Shown here: in pieces, positions 35,587-44,168 of the stretch
Position numbering within the stretch: the first letter of the stretch is position 1
How the letters are laid out: each line of letters begins with the position of its first letter
Origin: Verrucomicrobiaceae bacterium
GTDB lineage: Bacteria > Verrucomicrobiota > Verrucomicrobiia > Verrucomicrobiales > Verrucomicrobiaceae
DNA length: 64,000 nucleotides
Assembly (NCBI GenBank): GCA_947458455.1
Contig: CANGYJ010000016.1
Span: 1-64,000, forward strand
Direction: 5' to 3'
Program-made: the position numbers and the translations under genes
Notes under the pieces: generated by a model
The model's database searches: none
The model's input: the letters and a program-made list of their open reading frames with translations, nothing else
Told to the model about the DNA's origin: nothing

Positions 35587-36705
35587 ATGAAAACCATGTT
35601 CCTCGCCGCTCTCGCGGTCACCACGCTCGCTGCGGCTCCCGTCGCCGTTTCACCCTCGCTCATCGAATCGCCGCAGACGGGCGGTTTGGAGTTCAAGACG
35701 CTCTCGTCGATCAGTTTTGGCCCCAATGGCCTCCTGCTCGTGGCCGAACCGGGCACCGCCAGCGTCGTCGCCATTCAAACGGGCGATGTCGGTCCCGACG
35801 TGAAGGTGCTGGAGAAACCTGTGGCGGACATCGGTAGTGTCATTGCCGGTGGACTCGGCGCGAAGAAGGAAGACATCACCATCAAAGACCTCGCCGCCAA
35901 TCCGGCCAGCGGTCGCATCTATCTCGCCGTACAGCGCCGACCAGACAACGCCGTGCTCATCGTGACCGTTGATGCCGCAGGCAAGGTGGCTCCCTTTGAT
36001 ACGGCGAACCTCCCGTGGGCACGCATCACCTTGCCCGGCGGCACCGCCAGCAAAGTCACTAACATCACCGATGTGGCCTTCGATGGCACTCGCGTCTTCG
36101 CCACTGGCACCTGCAACGAAGAATTCGCCTCCCGCATCTTCACCATCCCCGTGCCCATCAAGCACGGCAGCACCGCGAACGTCTTCAGCGCCGAGACTTA
36201 CCACGTCGCCCATCGCAAGTGGGAGACGAAGGCACCGATCCAGAGCTTCATCCCCTATTCCGACAAGGGCGAGACCTTTGTCATCGGTGCCTTCGCCTGC
36301 ACGCCCGTGGCCAAATTCAAAGTCGATGACCTGCAAAGCGGCGCCCAAGTCAAAGGCGTGAGCATGGTCGAACTCGGCAGCGGCAATCGCCCGCTCGATC
36401 TCTTCAGCTACACCGACAAAAGCGGCAAAGACTGGCTCGTCGTCCATACCCAGCGCTTCAAGCAGAACGCCTTCGGCCCCAGCAAGATGTGGGGAGCCCG
36501 CATCAGCATGGACTACCTCGACACCCCGCAGACCAACGAAAACGCCGCCCGCCGCGATGAGAAACAGCACGAAGGCCCGCAAGGCATCGAGATCGTCGAT
36601 AGCCTCTTCGGCGCTGTTCAAGCCGACAAACTCGACAACACCCGTGCGATCATCCTGAAGGACACCGAAGGCACACTGAGCCTGGAAGTGGCCGCGCTTC
36701 CGTAA
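35587..36705 (+). CDS. Hypothetical exported protein, propeller-like
   Basis: 372 residues from the ATG at 35587 (MKTMFLAALAVTTLAAAPVAV), which begins a signal peptide. The mature part has repeated strand motifs of a beta propeller: ISFGPNGLLLVAEPGTASVVAI, ANPASGRIYLAVQRR, DVAFDGTRVFATG, and YHVAHRKWETKAPIQSFIPY. No named family recognised. Its start is 49 bases after the ppk stop. Likely periplasmic. Confidence 0.75.
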   Translation: MKTMFLAALAVTTLAAAPVAVSPSLIESPQTGGLEFKTLSSISFGPNGLLLVAEPGTASVVAIQTGDVGPDVKVLEKPVADIGSVIAGGLGAKKEDITIKDLAANPASGRIYLAVQRRPDNAVLIVTVDAAGKVAPFDTANLPWARITLPGGTASKVTNITDVAFDGTRVFATGTCNEEFASRIFTIPVPIKHGSTANVFSAETYHVAHRKWETKAPIQSFIPYSDKGETFVIGAFACTPVAKFKVDDLQSGAQVKGVSMVELGSGNRPLDLFSYTDKSGKDWLVVHTQRFKQNAFGPSKMWGARISMDYLDTPQTNENAARRDEKQHEGPQGIEIVDSLFGAVQADKLDNTRAIILKDTEGTLSLEVAALP

Positions 36706-36712
36706 AGAACGG

Positions 36713-36888
36713 GGGGACTGAAAACTGAAAAATGAGAACGGAAAATGGTAAACTGGCGACTGCCGCATTCGCGTGTGCTTCGCGCCAATTTGACGTTTTG
36801 ATTTCGCTTCGCTTCACCCTTCGGGCTGCCTTTGGCAGTCTGTCTCGCTTTGCTCGGCTCAGTTTCCAATTCTCAGTTTTCAGTCCGC
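36713..36888. repeat. ACTGAAAACTGA-type inverted repeat
   Basis: Left arm GGGGACTGAAAACTGAAAAA (36713-36732) continuing TGAGAACGGAAAATGG, right arm CAGTTTCCAATTCTC (36860-36874) continuing AGTTTTCAGTCCGC. The arms are imperfect reverse complements about 110 bases apart. It overlaps the 5' end of the next gene and contains its only ATG start. Confidence 0.6.
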
Positions 36889-37880
36889 TGATCCTTCTCC
36901 TCCTCATCACGTTCCCTCACCTCCAAGGGGCTTCGATCAACGAGGCAAATTCTCTCACCATCACGCAGCCCTTCAGCGGCATCGAAAGCCTCCGGGTCTT
37001 CGCCAAGGGCTCGTCACAGCCGCTGTTCGGCACGTTTCGCCCCCCAGTATTTGTTCCCGCTATTCCCTTCGTGCGCGGCCAGATCTACGAGGTCGAACTC
37101 AAACTCGCCAACGGCTCGGAATCGAAGTTCGAGGTGACCTTCGATCAAGCCGCCCATGTAGTTCCCACCGTTCGTCTCTCCCCCACATCAATCGCCATTC
37201 CGGCGAACACCCTGAAGCTCTACCTCGATTTCTCGAAGCCGATGGAGGAGGGAGTATTCTTGAAGCACATCACCTTGCAGCGACAAAACACAGGCGAGGA
37301 GGTGGCGGGTGCTTTTCGAGAGACGGAACTGTGGTCACCGGATGGCAAACGGCTCACGATCATGTTTCATCCTGGCCGCCAAAAGACCGGCGTGAACCTG
37401 AACCTCGATGAAGGCCCTGTTTTGATCGCTGGCGAAGGTTACGACCTCGTCGTTTCGGGACAATGGCGCTCCACGGCGGGGATTGCGCTCGGACGCGAGA
37501 GCGCCTTCCACCTCAAACCCATCGCCGCCGATCACGAGCAGCCCGATCCCGCCCGCTGGCAGATTCATCCGCCGAAGGCCGGCACACTCGCCCCCATCGT
37601 GGTGATCACGAATGAACTCTTTGATCCTCAAATCTTCGCCCGCGCCCTCCAAGTGCCCCAAACACCCGGCAAAGCCGAAGCGAAGGTCATCGACCTCCAA
37701 CGCGTCGAATGGCGTTTCACACCCGAGCAGCCTTGGAAGCCCGGCGAACATCGCATCACCATCGATCCAGAACTCGAAGACCTCGCCGGAAACAACCTGC
37801 GCAAGCCCTTCGAAGTCGATCTCACCGTCGCCCCGCCCCAGCCGCGCTCCAACGTGCTGAAGGTTCAGATTCAGCCGTGA
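36732..37880 (+). CDS. Exported Ig-like (SbsA/Big_5-type) domain protein
   Basis: 382 residues from the ATG at 36732, but the first 50 or so residues are translated repeat DNA. A hydrophobic signal-like stretch (SPLILLLLITFPHLQG) starts only after the repeat ends, so the original start may have been displaced; no better ATG is visible. The mature part has two beta-sandwich units, the second ending KPGEHRITIDPELEDLAGN, the hallmark of bacterial Ig-like domains that follow LDFSKPM. Probably secreted or surface-bound, function unknown. Starts 26 bases after the preceding exported-protein gene. Confidence 0.65.
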   Translation: MRTENGKLATAAFACASRQFDVLISLRFTLRAAFGSLSRFARLSFQFSVFSPLILLLLITFPHLQGASINEANSLTITQPFSGIESLRVFAKGSSQPLFGTFRPPVFVPAIPFVRGQIYEVELKLANGSESKFEVTFDQAAHVVPTVRLSPTSIAIPANTLKLYLDFSKPMEEGVFLKHITLQRQNTGEEVAGAFRETELWSPDGKRLTIMFHPGRQKTGVNLNLDEGPVLIAGEGYDLVVSGQWRSTAGIALGRESAFHLKPIAADHEQPDPARWQIHPPKAGTLAPIVVITNELFDPQIFARALQVPQTPGKAEAKVIDLQRVEWRFTPEQPWKPGEHRITIDPELEDLAGNNLRKPFEVDLTVAPPQPRSNVLKVQIQP

Positions 37881-38066
37881 TGTAGCTCCAAGCCCCTCGA
37901 CCTAGTCATCACGCGGTCGAGTAACGCCTGCGCTTCCGCCTCGCAAGATCACTTCCGGCGTTTCGTTGCGTTGAAGCAACATGCGTTCTGAAAGTGCGGC
38001 GAGCGGGGAGTTGACCCCTGCTTTTCCCGCAGAACTGTGCGCTCGTCTTCCCCACCAACCGCCGCC

Positions 38067-39953
38067 ATGTCCCTCCGATCTCCCGCTGAAGCCTTTGAGA
38101 AAGTCCCGACGATCATCTTCGCCGATTCCGCTGCCGCCGCGAAGGCACTGGCACAGGAGGTGAAGGAGATCATCACCACGAAGAACAAAGCCGGCCAGCC
38201 TGCTGTGCTCGGCATGGCCACGGGTTCCACGCCAGTGCCGTTTTACCGCGAGCTGATCCGCCTGCACAAGGAAGAGGGCCTCAGCTTCAAAAACCTCATC
38301 ACCTTCAACCTCGACGAATACTTCGGCCTCGCCCCCGATCACCCGGAAAGCTACGCGCGATTCATGGCGGAGCAGATCTTTGACCACATCGACATCCCGA
38401 AGGCGAACATCAACATCCCCAGCGGCACGATTTCGAGCGATCAGGTCTTCAACCACTGCCGCGACTACGAGCAGAAGATCGACAGCGTGGGCGGGATCGA
38501 CCTGCAAATCCTCGGCATCGGCCGCACAGGCCACATCGGCTTCAACGAACCCGGTTCGAGCCGTGATTCGCTCACGCGCCGCATCACGCTGGATCGCGTG
38601 ACGCGTCAGGATGCCGCCAGCGACTTCCGTGGAGAGCAAAATGTGCCACACTTTGCCATCACGATGGGCGTGGGCACCATTTTGAGGGCGAAGAAACTCG
38701 TGCTCATGGCCTGGGGCGAAAACAAAGGCGGCGTGGTCGCCAAGGCCGTCGAAGGCCCGATGACGGAAGCCGTCTCCGCCTCCTTCCTGCAAGATCACCC
38801 CGATGCCCGTTTCTTCATCGACCAAGGGGCCTCGCGTGAATTGACCCGGATCAAACTCCCGTGGCTCGTCGGCCCCGTTTCCTGGACGCCGCGTGAGACA
38901 CGCCGCGCCATGGTGTGGCAGGCGTTCAAGACGAAGCGGCCTGTGCTGAAGCTCATCGACGAGCATTACAACGAGCACGGCCTCAGCGATCTGCTCTCCG
39001 AGCAAGGTCCGGCCTACCAGCTCAACATCCGCATCTTCAATCAACTCCAGCACACCATCACCGGCTGGCCCGGCGGCAAGCCCGATGAGGACGACACCTA
39101 CCGCCCCGAACGTGCGCGGCCCTTTCCAAAGCGCTGCCTCGTGCTCTCGCCGGAGCCTCAGGATGCCATCGTCGGCATGGGCGGCACCATTGATCGTCTC
39201 ATTGAGCAAGGCCACGACGTTCACCTCATCTCCCTCACCTCCGGCAGCCTCCGCGTGCCGGATAGCGAAGCGGATAAATTCGCCGGCACACTTCTCGAAC
39301 TCTCCTCGAATGCCGCCAAGCCCGATGAATGGAAGGCGCAGGTCGTTTACGGCAAAGAGGCACTTTCCCAGCTCGATGCGAAAGGCGAATTCGGCGAGGA
39401 TACCCCCGTCCTCCGCCAGCTCAAAGGCCTCATCCTGCGCGGTGAACTGCGTGATGCCGCCCAGGCACTCGGCTTGGATCACAACCATGTCACCTTCCTC
39501 GATCTGCCCTTCTACGAGCAGGGCCGCTATCGCCGCTTCAAGAGCACGCAGGCGGATGTCGAGGCACTCAAAAAGCTCCTCCTGGAGCACAAGCCGCATC
39601 AAATCTTCCTCACCGGCGATGCGGCGGACCCGAGCAGCGTGTCCGGCATCACCTTCCGCCTGCTCATCAGCGCCTTGCAGGCCTGCACCGGCGAGGAATT
39701 CGCCAACTCATGCAGCCTGTGGCTTTATCGCGGCAAAGAACGTGCCCTCGAAGCCCACGAGATTGACATGGCTGTGCCGATGAGCCCGCTGCAAATCGAG
39801 CGCAAAGAAAACGCCCTCAATCGCTACAGCGCCCTCAGCAGCCTCGAAAAAGAAGCGCCGGAGACGAACCGCGAAAACGCACGGAACTACGATTCCCTCG
39901 GCCTCGCCGAATACGAAGCCATCGAAGTCTTCCAGCGCTGCCGGCGGAATTAA
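38067..39953 (+). CDS. nagB: Glucosamine-6-phosphate deaminase fused to PIG-L-like domain
   Basis: 628 residues from the ATG at 38067. The N-terminal NagB domain (about 30-290) has FNLDEYFGL, with the catalytic Asp, and GIGRTGHIGFNEPGS, with the His-Glu pair; it converts glucosamine-6-phosphate to fructose-6-phosphate and ammonia. The C-terminal part (about 355-590) is PIG-L/LmbE-like, as in NagB fusions of Bacteroidetes and relatives. Its metal motif is degenerate: SPEPQDAIVGMGG where active deacetylases have HPDDD. The deacetylase is therefore probably inactive. A hairpin (37896-37921) without a T tract lies upstream. Confidence 0.9.
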   Translation: MSLRSPAEAFEKVPTIIFADSAAAAKALAQEVKEIITTKNKAGQPAVLGMATGSTPVPFYRELIRLHKEEGLSFKNLITFNLDEYFGLAPDHPESYARFMAEQIFDHIDIPKANINIPSGTISSDQVFNHCRDYEQKIDSVGGIDLQILGIGRTGHIGFNEPGSSRDSLTRRITLDRVTRQDAASDFRGEQNVPHFAITMGVGTILRAKKLVLMAWGENKGGVVAKAVEGPMTEAVSASFLQDHPDARFFIDQGASRELTRIKLPWLVGPVSWTPRETRRAMVWQAFKTKRPVLKLIDEHYNEHGLSDLLSEQGPAYQLNIRIFNQLQHTITGWPGGKPDEDDTYRPERARPFPKRCLVLSPEPQDAIVGMGGTIDRLIEQGHDVHLISLTSGSLRVPDSEADKFAGTLLELSSNAAKPDEWKAQVVYGKEALSQLDAKGEFGEDTPVLRQLKGLILRGELRDAAQALGLDHNHVTFLDLPFYEQGRYRRFKSTQADVEALKKLLLEHKPHQIFLTGDAADPSSVSGITFRLLISALQACTGEEFANSCSLWLYRGKERALEAHEIDMAVPMSPLQIERKENALNRYSALSSLEKEAPETNRENARNYDSLGLAEYEAIEVFQRCRRN

Positions 39954-39954
39954 C

Positions 39955-40596
39955 TTACCCCACCGGCGGCTGGAAGTTCAGCAGCTCGATCTCGATGGCG
40001 TGCTTCTTCTCAGGCTGCACTTCCACGACGGAGATGCAGCCGTACTCGATATTGAAGTGTGCCATCCGCATGAGCGGCATCTCCAGCAGCAGCGCCAACA
40101 TCACGCGGATGATGCCGCCATGGCAAAACACGGCCACGCGCTGATGGGGATGCGCCTCCAGGATGCGCTGGGTGCATTCGCCGACGCGTTGTTTGATCTG
40201 CGAAACGGGCTCGCCATTCGGGATGCCGTCGTTTTCGATGATTTCGAGCCAGTCGAAGGCGCTCACGCCAAAGAGGCTCTGCACCTCGTCCCAGCGGTTG
40301 CCGGTCCAGTCGCCAAAATCGACCTCGCGCAGTCCATCGAGAAACACGGGCTCCATCTCGCGGGAGGTTGCGGTGGGGGCGAGCGTCTGCCGCACTCGCT
40401 GCATAGGGCTGGCGTAGATCGTATCCAGCGGCGTATCGCGCAACCACTTGGCCACCGCCTCCGCCTGGCGCAGACCGAGCGGTGAGAGGGCCATGTCGAT
40501 GCGGGAACCGCCAAAGACCTTGTGATAACGCTCCTCCACCTCGCCGTGACGGATGAGATAAAGCTGCGTGGGATGATTGGGGAGATGCAGTTTCAC
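39955..40596 (-). CDS. Histidine phosphatase (phosphoglycerate mutase-like)
   Basis: 213 residues. Catalytic RHG in LYLIRHGEVEERY, with LSPLGLRQAEAVAKWL, YASPMQRVRQT, and the second histidine in AVFCHGGIIRVMLA. Cytoplasmic phosphatase of the family that includes alpha-ribazole phosphatase (CobC) and phosphoglycerate mutases; the substrate cannot be told. Its start overlaps the gltX stop by 4 bases, so it is translated from the gltX transcript. Confidence 0.87.
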   Translation of the reverse strand: MKLHLPNHPTQLYLIRHGEVEERYHKVFGGSRIDMALSPLGLRQAEAVAKWLRDTPLDTIYASPMQRVRQTLAPTATSREMEPVFLDGLREVDFGDWTGNRWDEVQSLFGVSAFDWLEIIENDGIPNGEPVSQIKQRVGECTQRILEAHPHQRVAVFCHGGIIRVMLALLLEMPLMRMAHFNIEYGCISVVEVQPEKKHAIEIELLNFQPPVG

Positions 40597-41912
40597 GACA
40601 AAACCTCGGTCAAAGTCCTCACGATGCGCTTCTGCGTGGCCTCACGACCAATCAGATGAGCGATGGTCGTCACGCCAGGGCCGCGAGACTGCCCGCTGAG
40701 CGCAAAACGCAGCAGCGGCATCATCGCGCCGGGTTTCACGCTGAGTTCTTTGGCGGCGGCCTCGACGGCCTCCTGCACGCTCTGCTCGCTCCATTCGGAG
40801 GAGGCAGCCAGCTTGTCAGCGGCAGCTTGAAGCAACGAGGCGTTCTCCGGCTTCGCTTTCAGCTTCGTCACCACATCGGCTTCAAAAGCATAGTCTTCGA
40901 CGAAAAAGTAATGCACCCACTCCGGCAGTTCGGCGAGCAGGCTCACCTTCTCACGCACGCTGTGAACGGCCGCCGAGGCCATCGCGTCGTCGGACCACGC
41001 CAGATTCTTCGCGGCCAAAAACGGCCTTGCGTGCTTGAGCAGCTCTTCGGGGCTCAGTTCACGCAGATACTGCGCATTGAACCACAGGCTCTTCTTGAGA
41101 TCGAACTTCGCGTTGCTGCTGTGAATGGCTTCGGGGTCGAAAAGAGCCACCAGCTCGTTGCGCGAGAGTTTTTCGCTCTCGGCCTTTGGCGTCCAGCCCA
41201 GCAGGCAGAGATAGTTGAAGACCGCATCGGGCAGGTAACCGGCGTTCATGTAGCTGTGCTCGATGGCGCTGCCTTCGTCCCGCTTGCTCATCTTGGAGCC
41301 ATCGGGGTTCAGGATGAGCGGAATGTGCGCATACGTCGGCGGCGTGGCACCGAAGGCATTGAAGAGATCCACATGCTTCCAGGTGTTCGAGAGATGGTCC
41401 TCGCCGCGAATGACGTGCGTCATGCGCATCTCGATGTCGTCCACCACATTCACAAAGTGGAAGATGTAGCTGCCATCGGGGCGGCGGATGGTCATGTCCG
41501 GCTCCTCAGTGGGGGCAAAGCTCACATCCCCGCAGACGAGGTCATGCACGGTGATGGCCGTGCGGCTGAATTTGAAACGCACCGCGCCGTTGTCCTCGGT
41601 GTACACGCGGCCTGCGGCTTCCAGCTTGGCAAAGTAGGCGTCGTAGATGGCCTTGCGCTGGCTTTGGTAATAGGGACCGCAGTCGCCGCCTGCTTCAGGG
41701 CCTTCATCCCAGTCGAGACCGAGCCAGCGCAGGCCTTTGAGGATGCCGGCAGAGGCTTCCGCCGTGTTGCGGGCACCATCGGTGTCCTCCACCCGCAGGA
41801 TGAAGGTGCCGCCGAGCTTGCGGGCCATCAGCCAGTTAAACAAAGCCGTGCGGGCACCTCCGACATGGAGGTCACCGGTGGGAGAGGGAGCAAATCGAAC
41901 GCGTACAGACAT
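40593..41912 (-). CDS. gltX: Glutamate--tRNA ligase
   Basis: 439 residues. Class I aminoacyl-tRNA synthetase charging tRNA-Glu. HIGH-type signature is SPTGDLHVGGARTALFNW, KMSKS-type is GSKMSKRDEG, and the anticodon-binding domain follows (about 300-439). Somewhat shorter than the usual 460-500 residues, with the C-terminal part compact. First gene of a two-gene unit with the histidine phosphatase. Confidence 0.95.
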   Translation of the reverse strand: MSVRVRFAPSPTGDLHVGGARTALFNWLMARKLGGTFILRVEDTDGARNTAEASAGILKGLRWLGLDWDEGPEAGGDCGPYYQSQRKAIYDAYFAKLEAAGRVYTEDNGAVRFKFSRTAITVHDLVCGDVSFAPTEEPDMTIRRPDGSYIFHFVNVVDDIEMRMTHVIRGEDHLSNTWKHVDLFNAFGATPPTYAHIPLILNPDGSKMSKRDEGSAIEHSYMNAGYLPDAVFNYLCLLGWTPKAESEKLSRNELVALFDPEAIHSSNAKFDLKKSLWFNAQYLRELSPEELLKHARPFLAAKNLAWSDDAMASAAVHSVREKVSLLAELPEWVHYFFVEDYAFEADVVTKLKAKPENASLLQAAADKLAASSEWSEQSVQEAVEAAAKELSVKPGAMMPLLRFALSGQSRGPGVTTIAHLIGREATQKRIVRTLTEVLS

Positions 41913-41986
41913 GGGACGGGGCGTTTACCGAAGCGCGGGCTTGTTGTCCAGCGATAGCTTCCCTCCCCAGCCGGCGTTCTAGCGCC

Positions 41987-43375
41987 ATGCTTTTCCCCTC
42001 CCGACGCCAGTTCCTCCAGACCACCGCCTGTGGTTTCGGCAGTCTCGCCCTTTCCGCGATGGCCAACAACCCGCTCGCGGGCAAAAAGCCGCATCATCAG
42101 CCGAGGGCGAAACGCGTCATCTTTCTCTTCATGCAGGGCGGCGTGAGCCACGTCGATTCCTACGACTACAAACCGCGTCTCTTCAAAGAGGACGGCAAGG
42201 TCATCGAGGTGCAGGACGCCCGTGCCATCGCCAAAACGGGCAAAGGCGCACCGCAACGTGTGATGAAGCCGCTGTGGGACTTTGCGCAGCATGGCGAGAG
42301 CGGTCGCTGGGCCTCGAATCTCTTCCCGAACGTCAACCGCCACCTCGACGACCTTTGCTTCCTGCACGGCATGCATACCGAGGGCGTGGCGCATGGCCCC
42401 GCCACGCTGTTTTTGCACACCGGCACCACCAGCTTCATCCGCCCCAGCATGGGTGCCTGGGTGATGTATGGCCTGGGCACGGAAAACGAGAACCTGCCCG
42501 GCTTTGTCACCATCAGCCCCAGCCTCGGCAACGGCGGCCCGCGCAACTACGGCAATGCCTTCATCCCCGCCGTGTACCAGGGCACACCCGTCGGCCGCAG
42601 CGGACAGCCCGCCAAGGAGTCCTCGATCAAAAACATCACGAACACGATCTGGACGCCCGAGCAGCAGCGGAAGCAATTCGGCCTCCTGCAATCCCTCAAC
42701 GCCCATCAGGCCATGCCCGGCGATTCAGAGATCGACGCCGTCATCCGCAGTTACGAGCTCGCCTGGCGCATGCAAGCCAAGGCGCCCGATGTGATGGACC
42801 TCTCCGATGAGTCTGAAGCCACCAAGAAACTCTACGGCATCGACGAAAAACCCACGGACAACTTTGGCCGCCAGTGCCTCATGGCTCGCCGCCTCGCCGA
42901 GCGTGGCGTGCGTTACATTCAGGTGAACTACGGCGACAACTCCAACAACCCCGCCTGGGACCAGCACAGCAATCTTCCCAAGCACGGCGACCACGCCGCC
43001 GCCGTGGATAAACCCATCGCGGGCCTGCTCGATGATCTCAAACAACGCGGCCTCCTCGAGGACACCATCGTCTGGTGGGGCGGCGAGTTTGGACGCACGC
43101 CTTACGCCGAGAAAAACGGCACCGGCCGCGATCACAACCCCAATGGCTTCACCGTCTGGATGGCCGGTGGCGGCTTCAAGCCCGGCTTCAGCTTCGGCGA
43201 GACCGACGACCTCGGCCACTTCGCCGTCGATGGCAAAGTCCACATGCACGATCTGCATGCCACCATCCTTCACCAGCTCGGCCTCGACCATGAAAAGCTC
43301 ACCTTCCGCCATGCAGGCCGAGATTTTCGCCTCACGGATGTCCACGGCCATGTGGTGAAGGAAATGCTCGCATGA
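41987..43375 (+). CDS. Tat-exported DUF1501 family protein
   Basis: 462 residues. Twin-arginine signal SRRQFLQTTACGFGSLAL, then the DUF1501 start KRVIFLFMQGGVSHVDSYDYKP. The fold belongs to the alkaline phosphatase/sulfatase superfamily: conserved DxF/DxY near the start, WWGGEFGRTPYAEKNGTGRDHNP late, and a final DLHATILHQLGLDH. Function is unproven. In Planctomycetes and Verrucomicrobia these genes usually sit beside DUF1549/DUF1553 genes; here the nearest such gene is 3.7 kb away (47080). Confidence 0.92.
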   Translation: MLFPSRRQFLQTTACGFGSLALSAMANNPLAGKKPHHQPRAKRVIFLFMQGGVSHVDSYDYKPRLFKEDGKVIEVQDARAIAKTGKGAPQRVMKPLWDFAQHGESGRWASNLFPNVNRHLDDLCFLHGMHTEGVAHGPATLFLHTGTTSFIRPSMGAWVMYGLGTENENLPGFVTISPSLGNGGPRNYGNAFIPAVYQGTPVGRSGQPAKESSIKNITNTIWTPEQQRKQFGLLQSLNAHQAMPGDSEIDAVIRSYELAWRMQAKAPDVMDLSDESEATKKLYGIDEKPTDNFGRQCLMARRLAERGVRYIQVNYGDNSNNPAWDQHSNLPKHGDHAAAVDKPIAGLLDDLKQRGLLEDTIVWWGGEFGRTPYAEKNGTGRDHNPNGFTVWMAGGGFKPGFSFGETDDLGHFAVDGKVHMHDLHATILHQLGLDHEKLTFRHAGRDFRLTDVHGHVVKEMLA

Positions 43376-43395
43376 AGCTGGCGAGCCAAAGGAAA

Positions 43396-43776
43396 CTACA
43401 GGCCCAAGGCAGCTCTAGCCTCCGCTCGAATGGCTTTGGCATCTTGATGGGAAGTTTTCATCTCCGCCGCCGTGGCTTCGTTACCTGGGTAGCGAAAACG
43501 CACACCGAACTTAGTCAGCCTCTTGCCGGCTGATGAGAGGGCACTCCACAAGGGTTCGATGCCCAGACAGAGCCGCACTAGCTCCTCCAGGTCGTGTGTC
43601 TTGGGAAAATGGAGGTTGGCCTCTTCAAGGCGGGCTTTGAGGTATTTCTCGGCGGATTGCTGGAAATGAAAACACGCATGGTCATGGACCGGAATTTTCC
43701 GCCTCCTGGTCAAAGACACGGCCACCAGCCAGTCAGATTCCGCTTTTTTGATCCATTCACGCGTGGAGGCCTTCAT
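43396..43776 (-). CDS. HEPN domain protein
   Basis: 126 residues, all helical. HEPN family core: WIKKAESDWLVA, HDHACFHFQQSAEKYLKARL, PKTHDLEELVRLC, then FGVRFRYPGNEA. Paired with the nucleotidyltransferase gene, whose end it overlaps by 20 bases. Such pairs act as toxin-antitoxin modules in well-studied cases, where HEPN is the RNase. The canonical Rx4-6H motif of active HEPN toxins is not clear here, so it may be an inactive binding partner instead. Confidence 0.85.
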   Translation of the reverse strand: MKASTREWIKKAESDWLVAVSLTRRRKIPVHDHACFHFQQSAEKYLKARLEEANLHFPKTHDLEELVRLCLGIEPLWSALSSAGKRLTKFGVRFRYPGNEATAAEMKTSHQDAKAIRAEARAALGL

Positions 43777-44077
43777 ACATCACCTTCCCACGGTTCATGA
43801 TTTCGAGGATGAAGCACTCCTTGTCATCAATGCGTGCCTGCAAGCGATGATCGGGTTCGACAAGCACATCCACAGGAAAACCAGCCGGCACCTTGGATCG
43901 AATTCGGTAGTCCAGATCACGCCGGTAGCGGCCTTTGGGCATCACCACCATCACATCCACGTCCGAGTCGTCCGTGGGCTTGCCGTAGGCATAGGAGCCG
44001 AACAGAATGATCTTCCGCGGCTTGAAAGCGGCGGCAATGGCATCGCAGTATTGCTGAATGGCCTTGCGTGAGATCAT
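43757..44077 (-). CDS. MNT-type nucleotidyltransferase
   Basis: 106 residues from the ATG at 44077 (MISRKAIQQYC). Minimal nucleotidyltransferase: GSYAYGKPTDDSDVDVMVV holds the GS motif and the metal-binding Asp pair, and a third acidic residue is in VDVLVEP. In known MNT/HEPN pairs this enzyme AMPylates the HEPN toxin. Overlaps the HEPN gene by 20 bases, so the two are coexpressed. Upstream lies the divergent ceramidase-like gene. Confidence 0.85.
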   Translation of the reverse strand: MISRKAIQQYCDAIAAAFKPRKIILFGSYAYGKPTDDSDVDVMVVMPKGRYRRDLDYRIRSKVPAGFPVDVLVEPDHRLQARIDDKECFILEIMNRGKVMYEGLHA

Positions 44078-44168
44078 GATGACGATCCTAGCGGGTGGCG
44101 TTCGCGTGTCAATCAGGGCCATGGAAGCCTCGATTGACAGCATGGAATCAGACCGACATCCTCGCCCC

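Noticed and set aside
37896-37921. Terminator after the Ig-like protein gene
   Set aside because: The CTCGACC/GGTCGAG hairpin has no T tract, so it is recorded only as a hairpin.
37902-39602. 566-codon minus-strand frame opposite nagB
   Set aside because: Antisense shadow of the NagB/PIG-L gene; no recognisable domain.
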